Assembly (NCBI GenBank): GCA_047495785.1
Contig: JBLDXI010000021.1
Location: 496,001 to 560,000 of the forward strand
Source of the DNA: Lepidodermella squamata
Lineage: Eukaryota; Gastrotricha
Reading direction: 5' to 3'
DNA: 64,000 nt
Each line of letters starts with the position of its first letter. Positions within the stretch are counted from its first letter, which is position 1. Positions 1-9,823 of the stretch are shown here, piece by piece. The translations under genes and the position numbers were made by a program. The notes under the pieces are model-generated. The model was given only the letters and a program-made list of their open reading frames with translations, was not told the origin of the DNA and made no database searches.

Positions 1-70
1 GATTTCAGCATTTTTCGTAAGCAACTTGCGTCCAAGCCACAATGATATATTTCTATTATAACTTTTTCAG

Positions 71-448
71 CATTTGATTGTCCATGGTACAACAGCTCCT
101 ATTATTTTAACATTCGAAACACGTCAAACAGAACCGTCAACATATATAATTATTGCAGAACCGAAATACGGCTGGTTTGTGGACCTTTGATAATTGATTT
201 CAAAGATAACTCCGATGTATTTCTAGGGCGTTAACTACCTTAACCAGACCGCCAATATTACATCCAAGTCTTGCGCATTCACCTGTATTCCTGCTGTCAA
301 CGTTCGGTGCTGCGACTATAATGGATGCAATCATGGAAAGAAGGCTGTCGATTCTAAAGAGGCGATAATCATCCTACCATTTATTTTGATTTTGCTGTAT
401 TCAAGTGACATATTTAACGATTTTAATTTTATACGCAAACTATCCTGA
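71..448 (+). CDS. Ly6/uPAR-like GPI-anchored protein, 3' part only
   Basis: Partial gene; the first coding exon lies before the window. Exons are 71-174 and 227-448, joined in phase 0 across a 52-nt intron, and the first exon opens with two bases that finish a split codon. The product has the C-terminal half of a three-finger domain: spaced cysteines, N-glycosylation sites (NSS, NRT, NQT, NIT) and the terminal CC-x4-CN signature (CCDYNGCN). A hydrophobic stretch after this looks like a GPI-attachment signal, although about ten polar residues follow it. The exon phases and the pattern 'DCP-[WF]-YN-[ST]-S' match the next gene, so the two are tandem duplicates. Family members act at the cell surface as receptor or channel modulators; the target of this one cannot be told. 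Confidence 0.7.
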
Positions 449-792
449 TGCTAAAAAGTCACATAAACCGTATTTTTTGTATTGGAAATCGCAGCATGGT
501 TATATTAACCAAGCAAGGGCCTAGAAAGTTGCGCCTGCTTGTAAGCTGAGATATAAAAGTATCGAGGGGCAGTTCCCCACCTAAAAAAATAGGAAGGCGT
601 CAATGGTCTTACGGTTTGCTTACTAAATACTCTTTGACTCGTGATTTAGGGCAGTGCATGTAGTAACATTCATGGAGGGAGATTCTAAACGTGACGTGTT
701 TTTCTCTCGTCTTGTGCACCCAGCAGTAATAATGCACATGTTCGAGTCACTCATCGACTCTGTAATGCACTCGGAACTTGAAATCTTTCGAG
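449..792. other. Intergenic gap between Ly6 paralogues
   Basis: No coding region is seen. It should hold the 3' end of the first Ly6 gene and the promoter and leader of the second. No TATA box or clear repeat stands out. Confidence 0.5.
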
Positions 793-1478
793 ATGCACGA
801 AATGGGCGCGACATCGGTTAATGTTTTTTTCATAAACATAAGGCATAGCTACTCGTCCAGATTGTTTCGCGGTGTTATTCTAGTGCTAACGATATGTTTC
901 GGAATTTCCCAATGCCAATCTGGTCGGCAATCTCGGGCTGTTTACAGATGTGTGCAATGCGGTCCGTGCACTTCCGTAAATTTGACTTGTAAGCCGGCAG
1001 TTTTATGCAAAAACTAAAGCCATAAAGCCAGTTATTCCATCGCAGACAGTGACTGCCCTTTCTACAACACTTCTACTTGGTACTACAATGTCCGTAACGT
1101 CAGGCCATACAACATTGGAGTAAATCAATCAGAACTTAACGGCTCGGTTATCATCAATCTCTACTACTACTGCACTACTGTTGGTGTCGTAAATTTCTTA
1201 CCACTGACAAAGGTTGCGAGAAAACTTGATTCTGTACGTTATAGGGAACCGATCAGCACAATATGACATACTATCGCAGTTGCGCAGATACCTGCACGCC
1301 AAGCAGAACCGCAAGTGGTTACACCCTATGTTGCGGCTGGAATGGCTGCAATGCATTGGCTCCGCCGAAACTTCAACAAGACTCCTATTTGGCCGTGATA
1401 TCAACTTTCATTGCGCTAGTTTCTGTGATCCAGTATTGGCCAAAGATTCTTAGTAATGAGCATAGACAAATAAATTGA
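793..1478 (+). CDS. Ly6/uPAR-like GPI-anchored protein
   Basis: Three exons: 793-988, 1046-1188 and 1245-1478, with introns of 57 and 56 nt, give a predicted 190 aa. The first exon carries a hydrophobic signal segment (about residues 28-44, GVILVLTICFGISQCQ) and then the opening three-finger motif YRCVQCGPC. Exon 2 has the DCPFYNTS stretch shared with the upstream paralogue, and exon 3 has CADTC and the closing CCGWNGCN, followed by a hydrophobic tail that fits a GPI signal. The start is uncertain: ATG 793 leaves about 25 residues before the hydrophobic core, ATG 802 is possible, and a further upstream exon cannot be excluded. Intron boundaries were chosen because gtaaat and tatag sites keep the phase and mirror the first gene. 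Probably secreted and membrane-tethered; partner unknown. Confidence 0.72.
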
Positions 1479-1760
1479 ATTGTTCGATTGTTTTTATAAG
1501 GAAGGGATAGGTTCAAAAGCTCCGATTGGATCCGCTATCAGTAATTCATAGGTTGGCGTCAGCGAATTTCATCCTGGTGATGATAGAAGGAGATTTTTTG
1601 AGGCTGCTCTCGTTGGCAGTTTACTATTACGAGAGCTTCAAAACACTCCAACTAACAATATTAATTTGCCAACAACAGCTTACTGTCATAATATTTACTT
1701 ATCTATTGTCTAAGTATTATGTTCACTTTTTTGTCAATGTGGCATGTGACATTTCAAAGG

Positions 1761-2155
1761 ATGTTGGGCTACTTCGTTTTACTGTCAATATTCTTCGATT
1801 TTTGTAACGCAGTAGAATGCTACATGTAAGGGTTATTAAATTTCCGAGAATAAAAATCTAATTTGCAAACTTGTCCTTCAGGTGTAGGAACTGCGAACAG
1901 GTTTACGGCGATCCTTATAGTGCACCGATTGTCAAGTGCCCATGGTCAAGCGGAGGAAGTTATTGCGCCAAAGCTACCATTTACTACCCAGCCGAAAAAA
2001 TCGTCAAATATTGCACCACCAACTGTTCAAACGAGGTGAATCAGATGTTCCGACTTGACTGCTGCTCCTCTGATCAATGCAACTCGAGTTGGATGTCCCA
2101 GTATCTGGACAAATCTTTGCTTTCACTATTTTATTTGATATTTATTTTGTGGTGA
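1761..2155 (+). CDS. Ly6/uPAR-like GPI-anchored protein
   Basis: Two exons, 1761-1825 and 1882-2155, encode about 112 aa. The start ATG opens a clean signal peptide (MLGYFVLLSIFFDFCNA), directly followed by ECYMCRNC, the typical C-x2-C-x2-C opening of the three-finger fold. A split Met codon crosses the 56-nt intron. The rest shows the expected disulphide pattern, ending in CCSSDQCN with a hydrophobic C-terminus typical of GPI attachment. It lies in tandem with two related genes, but the second exon is not split, so it is the most diverged of the three. Such proteins sit on the outer cell surface. The family is certain from the motifs; the ligand is not known. Confidence 0.8.
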
Positions 2156-2410
2156 ATAAAAAGTGTTAATAAGTTCGAGACAAATTGACTTCTTAATCAA
2201 AACATGTTTTTAGACGATTGACGGATCGCTGAATCCTCTTGAGAAAAGCTTTTCGACACCTCTAGCAAACAGCTATCACCACTTGAGGCAATAAACAATA
2301 GATGAGACAGTCCCAATTCGCTCCAATATGGTCGCAGAAGAGGGGGCCGGCTGATAATATTAAAATCCAACTTGAACTAGAAATTAAATCATAATTCTAA
2401 ATCTTCCCAA

Positions 2411-3128
2411 ATGAGCTCAGAAATTGAAGTAGCGAATAAAGATTCGACATTTGACGATTACGGCCTCCAAGAGGATAATTTGGTAGGTGAATCATTACAA
2501 CGCTTTTTAATACAATATTGTCTTTTATTCTACACAGGCAGGCGATCTGTTTCGCCGTATAGATGACAGCATCATTTCTAGGGAAACGAAGATAGTTGGC
2601 GCTGCCCTTGGTTTTTGTTTTCTGTGCTCAGTTTTAATTCTTATTAGCTACTGCATTAAACGGGCGTCCACTCCAGCTGCCCAATACGATGATTCGCCAG
2701 AGAAGTTCGTGGAAATAATGCGCGATTACATGCTGGCTGAAACGAAAATCCACAAAGAAGAAATTCGCCAAGCTCGGGCTGATTTCATGCGATCGATTGC
2801 CAATGAAGAGGAAGAGCCTGGGAAAATAAGTCAGGACGATATCAAATACATCCCCAACGAAACGTTGAAAGAAATTGTAATACGACCCCTGGAGCTAGCC
2901 AGTGCTGTCAGTTTCGCGCACAAGCCTGCTTGTAACACTGAGAAGCGGAGAAGAAGCGATACTGTCCCACGAGTACAATTCCTTCGCGAAGAAACTTTCA
3001 ACGTTTCGGACGAGAGTTTTTCTTTCAAGAGTGGGCTTTCGGAATCCGGGACAGCATCCAGCGACAATGATCCCTCCTCATCAGAAACTTTAACCATTCC
3101 GAACATTCTGCATGTCTCAAAGCAGTGA
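2411..3128 (+). CDS. Single-pass membrane protein, family not recognised
   Basis: Exons 2411-2482 and 2538-3128 (55-nt intron, phase 0) encode about 220 aa. A short acidic N-terminus of about 40 residues with no cleavable signal leads to one membrane segment (about residues 45-65, GAALGFCFLCSVLILISYCI) followed by KR. A long polar tail follows, with a charged helix-like part (KIHKEEIRQARADF) and a Ser/Thr-rich end. The positive-inside rule suggests an outside N-terminus and a cytoplasmic tail. The shape resembles KCNE/MPS potassium-channel accessory subunits, but I see no diagnostic residues, so this is only an analogy. Two genes of similar layout follow on the same strand, which suggests a small local family. 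Confidence 0.6.
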
Positions 3129-3534
3129 TTAAAAACTAGTCTGTTATGCAACCAGTCTGGAACTGGATAATTTTCGATAATCATTAAATATTCGTTAGAT
3201 CGTACTGATAAAGAGCTGAGTTCTAATCGATGCAGTTTTTGTCCCATTGCAGCAAAAAAATAGAAGTGCCGCTCCTCATCTCACCAACCATGATTACTCC
3301 CGAGATTCAAACTCGCTAATAGGGTCCTAATAATTCGGCATTTTCCAGTATATCAATGCGGCTCAGACACTCGTGATGATTAAATTACTGAATCAATACG
3401 ACCGATTGGGAAATAAAATAACAGCAGGCAACTTTGCTTGCCTATCTCTAGCTGTAAAACCGAAATTGTCGTTTTTTTTGTTCAGCCAACAAATAATTTT
3501 CGCCCATTAAATTTGATAATTGACACCGGAAAAC
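3129..3534. other. Intergenic region
   Basis: No coding sequence is recognised. It probably contains the 3' UTR of the upstream membrane-protein gene (an AATAAA lies near 3413) and the promoter of the next. It is AT-rich with a T run near 3473. Confidence 0.45.
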
Positions 3535-4631
3535 ATGGTTAATGGAACATTAGCTCCATTGATGAAGCTACCTGGCCCACCCCAGCCATCATTATCGAAT
3601 TCGGAAGAGGAGGAGCTGCAATTACTAGCAGAGACGGCAATGTCAGGGCCGATATTTTTCAAACACGACCAGCCGAGTAGAGTTCATTTATGGGATGGAA
3701 TTTACTACAACTCAGCTGGCAACCATTCGCATGGATTTAGAACTGAATTGGTATTTTATTTCAAATTTTCATACAGAGATCTAATGTTATAATTTTCAGC
3801 AAGACATTTCATTCGTTCCCAGGTATCCATCGAGTCCTATAGTTTGTATTGTCTCAAATAATTTTTTGCAGAGACGATGAGATGTTCGACAAAACTGTAG
3901 CAGAAATCACCGTGGTTTTCTCTTGTTTCATCGTCGTTGGATTTATAGCATTTTCAATCGTCTACGGCACACGGGTGGTTGCCCTTACAGCCATAGAAAT
4001 TCCGAAGTGCGAAAGCACAGATGATTCGAATGAGACAACTAAGGAATCAGAGTACGATGAAATCGCCGGGGATCAAGCAATGCCAGAAAGCTCAGCTATT
4101 TTAAAGCAGCCCCAACCAACACAAACTGCTATTAGTATGGACGACAGTATGATAACGTCACAAGGAGCAGTATCAAATACGAAGCGATCAGTCTCATTCG
4201 CGGATGAAATCAGCGCATTCATGCCAGCTAGAACGCCATCTTCCTGCCGATCGTCAACTGCCACTTTAACCAGGGTCAGCGTGTTTCCGTCTACGCCAGC
4301 TAATAAACGAAGCTGCCAGGCAGAAAATTTGTTCCCCCTAATTAAACCTACCTTTGCCGGTCAGTCGCTCTACGACTTTCCGACCCAGCGCTATGTAGAT
4401 GCAGCGAATAACCAGCCTCCCCGATCAATTAGCACAGATGTAGGCCGGAAAATATCTAATCGGCCTCTTCAGCATCGTACTAGCGAAGACTTTATTTGTT
4501 CTGACTACACCTTGACCGGTTCATACAGTTCGGTGACCGATGGCCTTTACGCTATGGAGAGAGTGGGAGGTGGCGCTGGCTATCCTAGCAGCGAAATATT
4601 TGTACCGGAACATATTATCAAACCTCGATAG
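3535..4631 (+). CDS. Single-pass membrane protein with long Ser/Thr-rich tail
   Basis: Three exons: 3535-3750, a 23-nt micro-exon at 3800-3822, and 3872-4631, giving about 332 aa. The micro-exon (QDISFVPR with the next exon) is supported because both flanking phases fit and the frame stays open. The N-terminal part of about 90 residues has NGT and NHS glycosylation sites and no signal peptide. One membrane segment follows (ITVVFSCFIVVGFIAFSIVY), then a tail of about 215 residues rich in Ser, Thr, Pro and acidic residues. The layout matches the genes on either side, and the motif 'V-H-[LF]-[WA]-D' before the membrane segment is shared with the downstream gene. Function unknown; a signalling or channel-accessory role is a guess from the topology. 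Confidence 0.6.
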
Positions 4632-5537
4632 CAGTAGAGAGAAATTGATTTCCTATTGCGATATCACACTTTATGCCGTCGATTTTATTGTTCGCAGCTT
4701 GACATTTTCCTCTTTTTATATTCCATTTTTCACACAAGGAGAAAATAAGAAAAGCACTTGACTCAATGACTTGTTTTATGTGACACTTCTTGAAAGCTCA
4801 GAGGAACCATTCGCTTGCCAATTCGCAGGGACCTCAACTTTCCAAGAATAAACTAACCTCATTTTTATAGTCCTTTCTCAGAATCGACCGGATCGTTGGA
4901 CGGTTAATGCTTGGTATACGAAATCTACCTTAAGAAATTATTACATGCAATCAAGTTATTAATTTTCAGAGATCAAGTAAGTTTTCATGCGATCGGGAAG
5001 TTTTGATCTTTACCGAGGTAAAAACTGATAATTAACGAATTAACCGCTGTATTAAATGATATCATGTGTTTAGGTGCAATTGGTTAACTATAAGAGAGGA
5101 AAAGAGCAGCCATATAGGAACATGATTAGCAAGTTGGCTTTTGTTTCCATCGCCACATGCATGAATAAATAATAATTATAACACATGCCTTGATGTAGTT
5201 TGCTGACTCTGTGCGCACTTTACGCTCTTCATAGCGCTGCGAGACACAAAAATCGAACATCAAGCCGACTACGAAGAGCCTATTTGTTTCAAATATAGTA
5301 TATTTTCTTGCTATATGGTATAAAATGCGCTTATCATTGGCAGAAAATGAATGCGATGCGCATGCGGTAGGTGAATGACTTGAGCAGTAATCATGGCTAA
5401 AGCCGGAAAATTCACGTAAATATTGCGAACTTTGTTTATTTATTGCATGAATTTCAAAATTTTGCGGAAAATCCATCGTTCTTGTAGAGCTTATTATTAT
5501 TTGCCGCTCTTGAACGTGGCGCATCATTTTACCACTA
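4632..5537. other. Intergenic region
   Basis: No gene recognised. An AATAAA near 4846 probably ends the upstream transcript. The open frame on the minus strand at 5126-5527 has no domain, no splice context and a biased composition, and I treat it as chance. Confidence 0.45.
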
Positions 5538-6655
5538 ATGAGCTACCTATTTTCTTGTATATATTCCATTGTTGAAATTATGTTGAATTCAAACAGGTAC
5601 GGCCTACTAGCCTCGGCGCCGTCTGAAGTTTTTCACTTCGCCGACTACCAGCCGAAAATCAAAGGTGGGCAGACCGGACACATCCTGTATGAACAGGTCA
5701 GTTGCTTCGAAATTTCGATTTCCCTAACAAGATTGGAGGAAAATAAAGGGTCTAAATATTTGCATAACTAAAAATGATTTAGCGTCCTGGCACTAAATTT
5801 TTCCGATTCTTAGCAATTTCGGCTTTTTCGTCTGATGATCGATAGTCATGCCCTCTCTGTATCTGGGATTTTTTATTTTAGCTACATGGAACCTTAAGCT
5901 ATGAAGAAAAATTATCGATGTTGGTTTCCAATATTGAAAATATCCCTGATACTTGGAATCTATACCGGCTCTGCAGGCTGAAGTATTAATCAGTGTGTAG
6001 TTTCGAATTCAGTGCTGGAACCTTGGCTGGAACCCTAAATTTAGGGTGTGCACTCGACACACCTCGAAATAACGCTATTTTCTCTTCAGAATTTCAGCTT
6101 TCAGCCGAATTTTCAGATTGAGAGAAAGGTTCAATCTCATCATTTCGTATCATTTCAAGGATCGATATGTAGCTTGCTTTATACCCTTATTCGTTTTCAT
6201 TTCAGAATATTGTTATGCCCAATGCAATCGAGGAATATATTGGCACATACATATTCTTGGGATTCAGCCTGGCTGCCGTAATTGGTTTCATCCTGTTTTC
6301 GTTCTTTTGCGCCCGAAATTTACTCAAAGCCTCGTACAAGGACAAATACATCAAAAGATCTGCTGAGCGTGAAATCAGTGTAAGTACCAGTGACGATGAA
6401 TCGAAACTCAACCCTAACACGCAGGCGGACGATTTCATGCTTCAACTTATCCAAATACAACGAGATGTGATACGCGATCTATCCGGCATGAGTAAAACTG
6501 GCGGTGATAGTTCAGCGAAAACCTTTCTAGAAACTTCTAGTCAAACTGATCGGAGTCAAGTAAACAGCCCCAAGCGGCATGCCGTCTTCCAATCTTCCGT
6601 AATGCTGCCATCGATGAAACGCATCGGATGGCGGGACAACGTGGCATTTGTTTAA
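5538..6655 (+). CDS. Single-pass membrane protein, third of tandem set
   Basis: Exons 5538-5696 and 6206-6655 (phase 0, 509-nt intron) encode about 202 aa. The N-terminal exon includes 'VFHFADYQPK', resembling the upstream paralogue at the same distance before the membrane segment (YIFLGFSLAAVIGFILFSFF). The segment is followed by a basic stretch (CARNLLKASYKDKYIKR), indicating a cytoplasmic tail, and then a Ser/Thr-rich region ending in GWRDNVAFV, whose last residues could serve as a C-terminal PDZ ligand (an inference). A small extra exon may be hidden in the longer intron. The start could also be the in-frame ATG at 5580. No family is recognised. Confidence 0.57.
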
Positions 6656-8188
6656 CGAGTCATTCGGTTTTATTGAACTTTCTCAGTTTTTTATTCGACT
6701 TTCAGTGACAGCGGCTCAATCGGCCGGCCTAACCTCGCTGCGTGTATTATAATCCATTTTTCATGTAAAGAAACGTTTGAACACCATACAGCATATATAT
6801 ATATGTAAAATCTGTAGAATTATAATTTTCTGTACAAAAGAATTTTTCGCGACGACAATATGTAGAGAATTTTAGAAGTGGTAATTTTATATATGTGAAT
6901 AGTTTTGCACAATTTTTCGGAACGGCACTTTACATAATATTGTTGTTAAATAGGGTCTTTGAAAAATTACTCGATTTTTTTTCCATGAAGGTATTACTCG
7001 CTTTGTACATGAATATGCATCGTATAAAATATCTTCCTTCGTTCGAATTTTTATATAAAAAAATCAACCAAAGATTTTTTGAAAAAATTAAACAGAGAAC
7101 GTTCTTCTGCACAGAATTATTTTGCGTTATTATTATATTTTTTCAAGCTTATTCGGTTCGATTTTAGCGGATCGTCTTCCTCTAGAAAACACGCAATCAG
7201 AAACAAGAAAACTGCGCTGCTAATTGTAAAACCAACCACAGCGTTGAAATGGCGATTTGACATGCAAAAAATGAGTGTAGAGAAAGATTCTGCAGTTTTT
7301 GCTATAACTCAAGGGCATTAGGTATAACAAGGACGAGTTTTCGAGAAGGCGCGCACAACCGCATATCAGGACATCCGAGTAGTTGTCAAAAGTAGCAACA
7401 ACAAGCTGGAATTTTCCAGCTGGGAATTTTACGGAAACAGGTTTTCGGTGCTTTGTTCGATTGAAGGAAGGAAAAAAAAACGATAGAAGTGACGGACACG
7501 CGCTTTTGGCAGTAAGTTCCACACACGCACATAAAAGGCTTATGAAGATCGGGTATTATTGTTGAAACATAAAAAACTACTAATATTATTATAGTATCTG
7601 AATTACATTCACGGCAACCATGATCACTGGATGAATTTTTCATAAAACTGATGAGCTCGTAATTAGAAGAGAACACGAAAATTGTCATCGTTACGAGTGA
7701 TAGCTTGTAGATAAAAGAAAACAAAAGAGTGACTCGCAATTTTTCTAAAATAATAACATTCATGTTTTTCAAGTATTTCAACGCGTATCAGTTAACATTC
7801 ACCGGAAGCACGCGACGGACGGTTGAAGAGTTAATGCATCGCATTGTAAAAAAAAAGATGAACTTCATCGTATTTACTATCGGTTTGATTCTCGCTAGAT
7901 TTTCATATTCAACAAAGGCTTTCAAAACGACATAGGGCACTCCAATGTAACAATAGGTAGCAAAACAAATTTTTTAAATGTTAAGAAGATAATTTGTATA
8001 TTTACATATCGCTTCTTTGTATAAAAAATTAGTCGATGCCAAGCTGATAAAAATTTGAATATTTCATTACATAATGTATATATTTATGTATATTTGACGT
8101 AATGAGAGACTTGTGTGACTAAATTTTGCTTGCAGCCAGGCATAACTGGTGCAAGGGCGGTCCAGCTATACCAGGACGAGGGCCGATA
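6656..8188. other. AT-rich intergenic region
   Basis: The gap between convergent genes (unknown membrane protein on plus, lachesin on minus). It is strongly AT-rich with poly-T and poly-A runs and no supported coding frame. The frames at 6895-7167 and 7386-7781 have low-complexity translations without splice support. Confidence 0.5.
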
Positions 8189-9823
8189 CTACCGCAGATG
8201 AGGCAGCGCGACTAGCACGGCAGCAGAAAGGGCGAGTAGAGACACCAAAGAAGGCGCAGAAATAAACGCTGCGCCCAATTGCTGAGCTGGTTGTAGGGGG
8301 TTAGGGCACCATGTTCCTTGGCAGTGAGTTGTTTCTATATCCAAAAAAAATCAGCTTAAAAAACAATAAATCCTATAAAATTTCCGATTTACCGTAGAAA
8401 TAGACGATAGAACAGCTGGCACCTAGCGCGTTCTGACCCGAACACATGTAGTAGCCGTAATGCGAATTTTTCACGTTTTTAATCTCCAGTCGAAAGAGCC
8501 AGGAGTCGAACTGTAAAAATATAAAAAAACATTAATTTCACGGCAAAATATAATCGTTAGAAAAATCGAAATATTTGGCAATTAAATTATTTTGAAAATT
8601 ATTTGGGACTTCATCAATCGATGGAAGGGTCCCGTGGCTTTTTGGAATTTTTTATTTAATTTCGGCAAAATATTCCGATTCTATCCTTTAGATTTCATTG
8701 ATGTAGAAATATTCTATACTTACGCTATCTGGCATTTGGTGATGGGAGAGAAACAGCTCTGATGTTTGTTTCAGCGGGCCTTGATCAATCTCCCACATTT
8801 TGAAGCACTCTTGCTGCGACGCGCCTTCCATTTGATAGACGAGTTCCAACGCCCCGAAAGGCCCATTTGTCGCAAGCATCGACGCATTTTTCGTCGGCTT
8901 CACCTTGTAGTAGTACATTTCCGGGTTCGGGAAGCCCGTCACGCGGCAATCCAAATGGCTGTAGTAATTTTTATTCGGCGCCTGGCCAACCTCTCGCTGC
9001 ATAGCTGACGATGACGGCCTGTAATGAACTTGCAACTGAATATCATATTGAGCCATTTCAATGTCATCAGGATCAACGTTATTCTTCGCCGAACACCGGT
9101 ATAACCCAGCGTCTGTCTGTTCAATGTTTTTGATGGTGAGCGTTTCGCCGTACATGATCCACGCGCCGTCTTTAAATCGAATATTTTTGTTGCCCTTGGC
9201 ATCGAGGCCAGCATACCGCGACCACGTGATATTCGGGTGAGGCTGGCCGCTAGCTTTGCATATGAGTTTAACCTCAGCTTCGTTAAGGTGGGCTGTAACA
9301 ACTGGCTTCATCGCCTCTAAATTGATCCTGGGCGGAACGACGATGGTTAGCCGAGCCAGCCTGCCAGTTTCTTTCGAAACATGGCCAGAAATGTAAAGAT
9401 CGCATTTGTAAAGACCACCATCGAGCATTTGCAATTTGTGAATGATCAGCTCGTAAATATTCACTCCACTCGTTGCATCAGACTAGAAAATATCAAAATT
9501 AATTTGATTCGACGCGAGATAGAAATTCTTACCTTATAAACAAGAATATCGTACTTTCTGATATGGGTGACCTCATCGAAAGTGTCGGCTTTAATGACGC
9601 CGTCAGCAGAAATCACATTTTGGGTGTCGACCTTCGTCCACATAACAGTCACGCCTGGGACAACGTTAGCAACCATGCAAAGCAGCCGCGCGGTGCCGCC
9701 AATTTTCAGCACTTCAGGATGTATAACCACGTCCTGAATTTGTGGCAGTTGGCACCGGTTGCCGGGTATAATTAAAACGACTAATAGCGTCGTTAAACAA
9801 ATCGGTATATTCATTCTAATCAT
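8189..9823 (-). CDS. Lachesin-like Ig-domain cell-adhesion protein, GPI-anchored
   Basis: Minus-strand gene with exons 9533-9823, 8724-9482, 8393-8510 and 8189-8334, giving about 437 aa. A signal peptide (MIRMNIPICLTTLLVVLIIP) precedes three Ig domains. Ig1 has LLCMVA, the W of VMWTKVD and YKCDL. Ig2 has LICKASG, ITW and DAGLYRCSAKN. Ig3 has LDCRVTGFPNP and YYMCSGQNALG. The C-terminus holds two cysteines (HCQGTWCP) and ends in a hydrophobic segment typical of a GPI signal. This order and the linker motifs match the lachesin/IgLON/DPR-partner group of neural and junctional adhesion proteins. These act on the outer cell surface through homophilic or DIP/Dpr-type contacts. All junctions keep phase. 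The 7 kb upstream is gene-free and may hold tissue-specific control elements. Confidence 0.85.

Noticed and set aside
1213-1244. 32-nt intron in the second Ly6 gene
   Set aside because: The donor at 1213 keeps phase but is very weak; the GTAAAT donor at 1189 also keeps phase, gives a normal 56-nt intron and matches the paralogue.
5126-5527. 133-codon minus-strand frame
   Set aside because: No signal peptide, domain or splice support, and it lies between two plus-strand genes in AT-rich DNA.
2411-6655. Assignment of the membrane trio as KCNE potassium-channel subunits
   Set aside because: Only topology and size class agree; no diagnostic residues after the membrane helix could be matched, so no family name is given.
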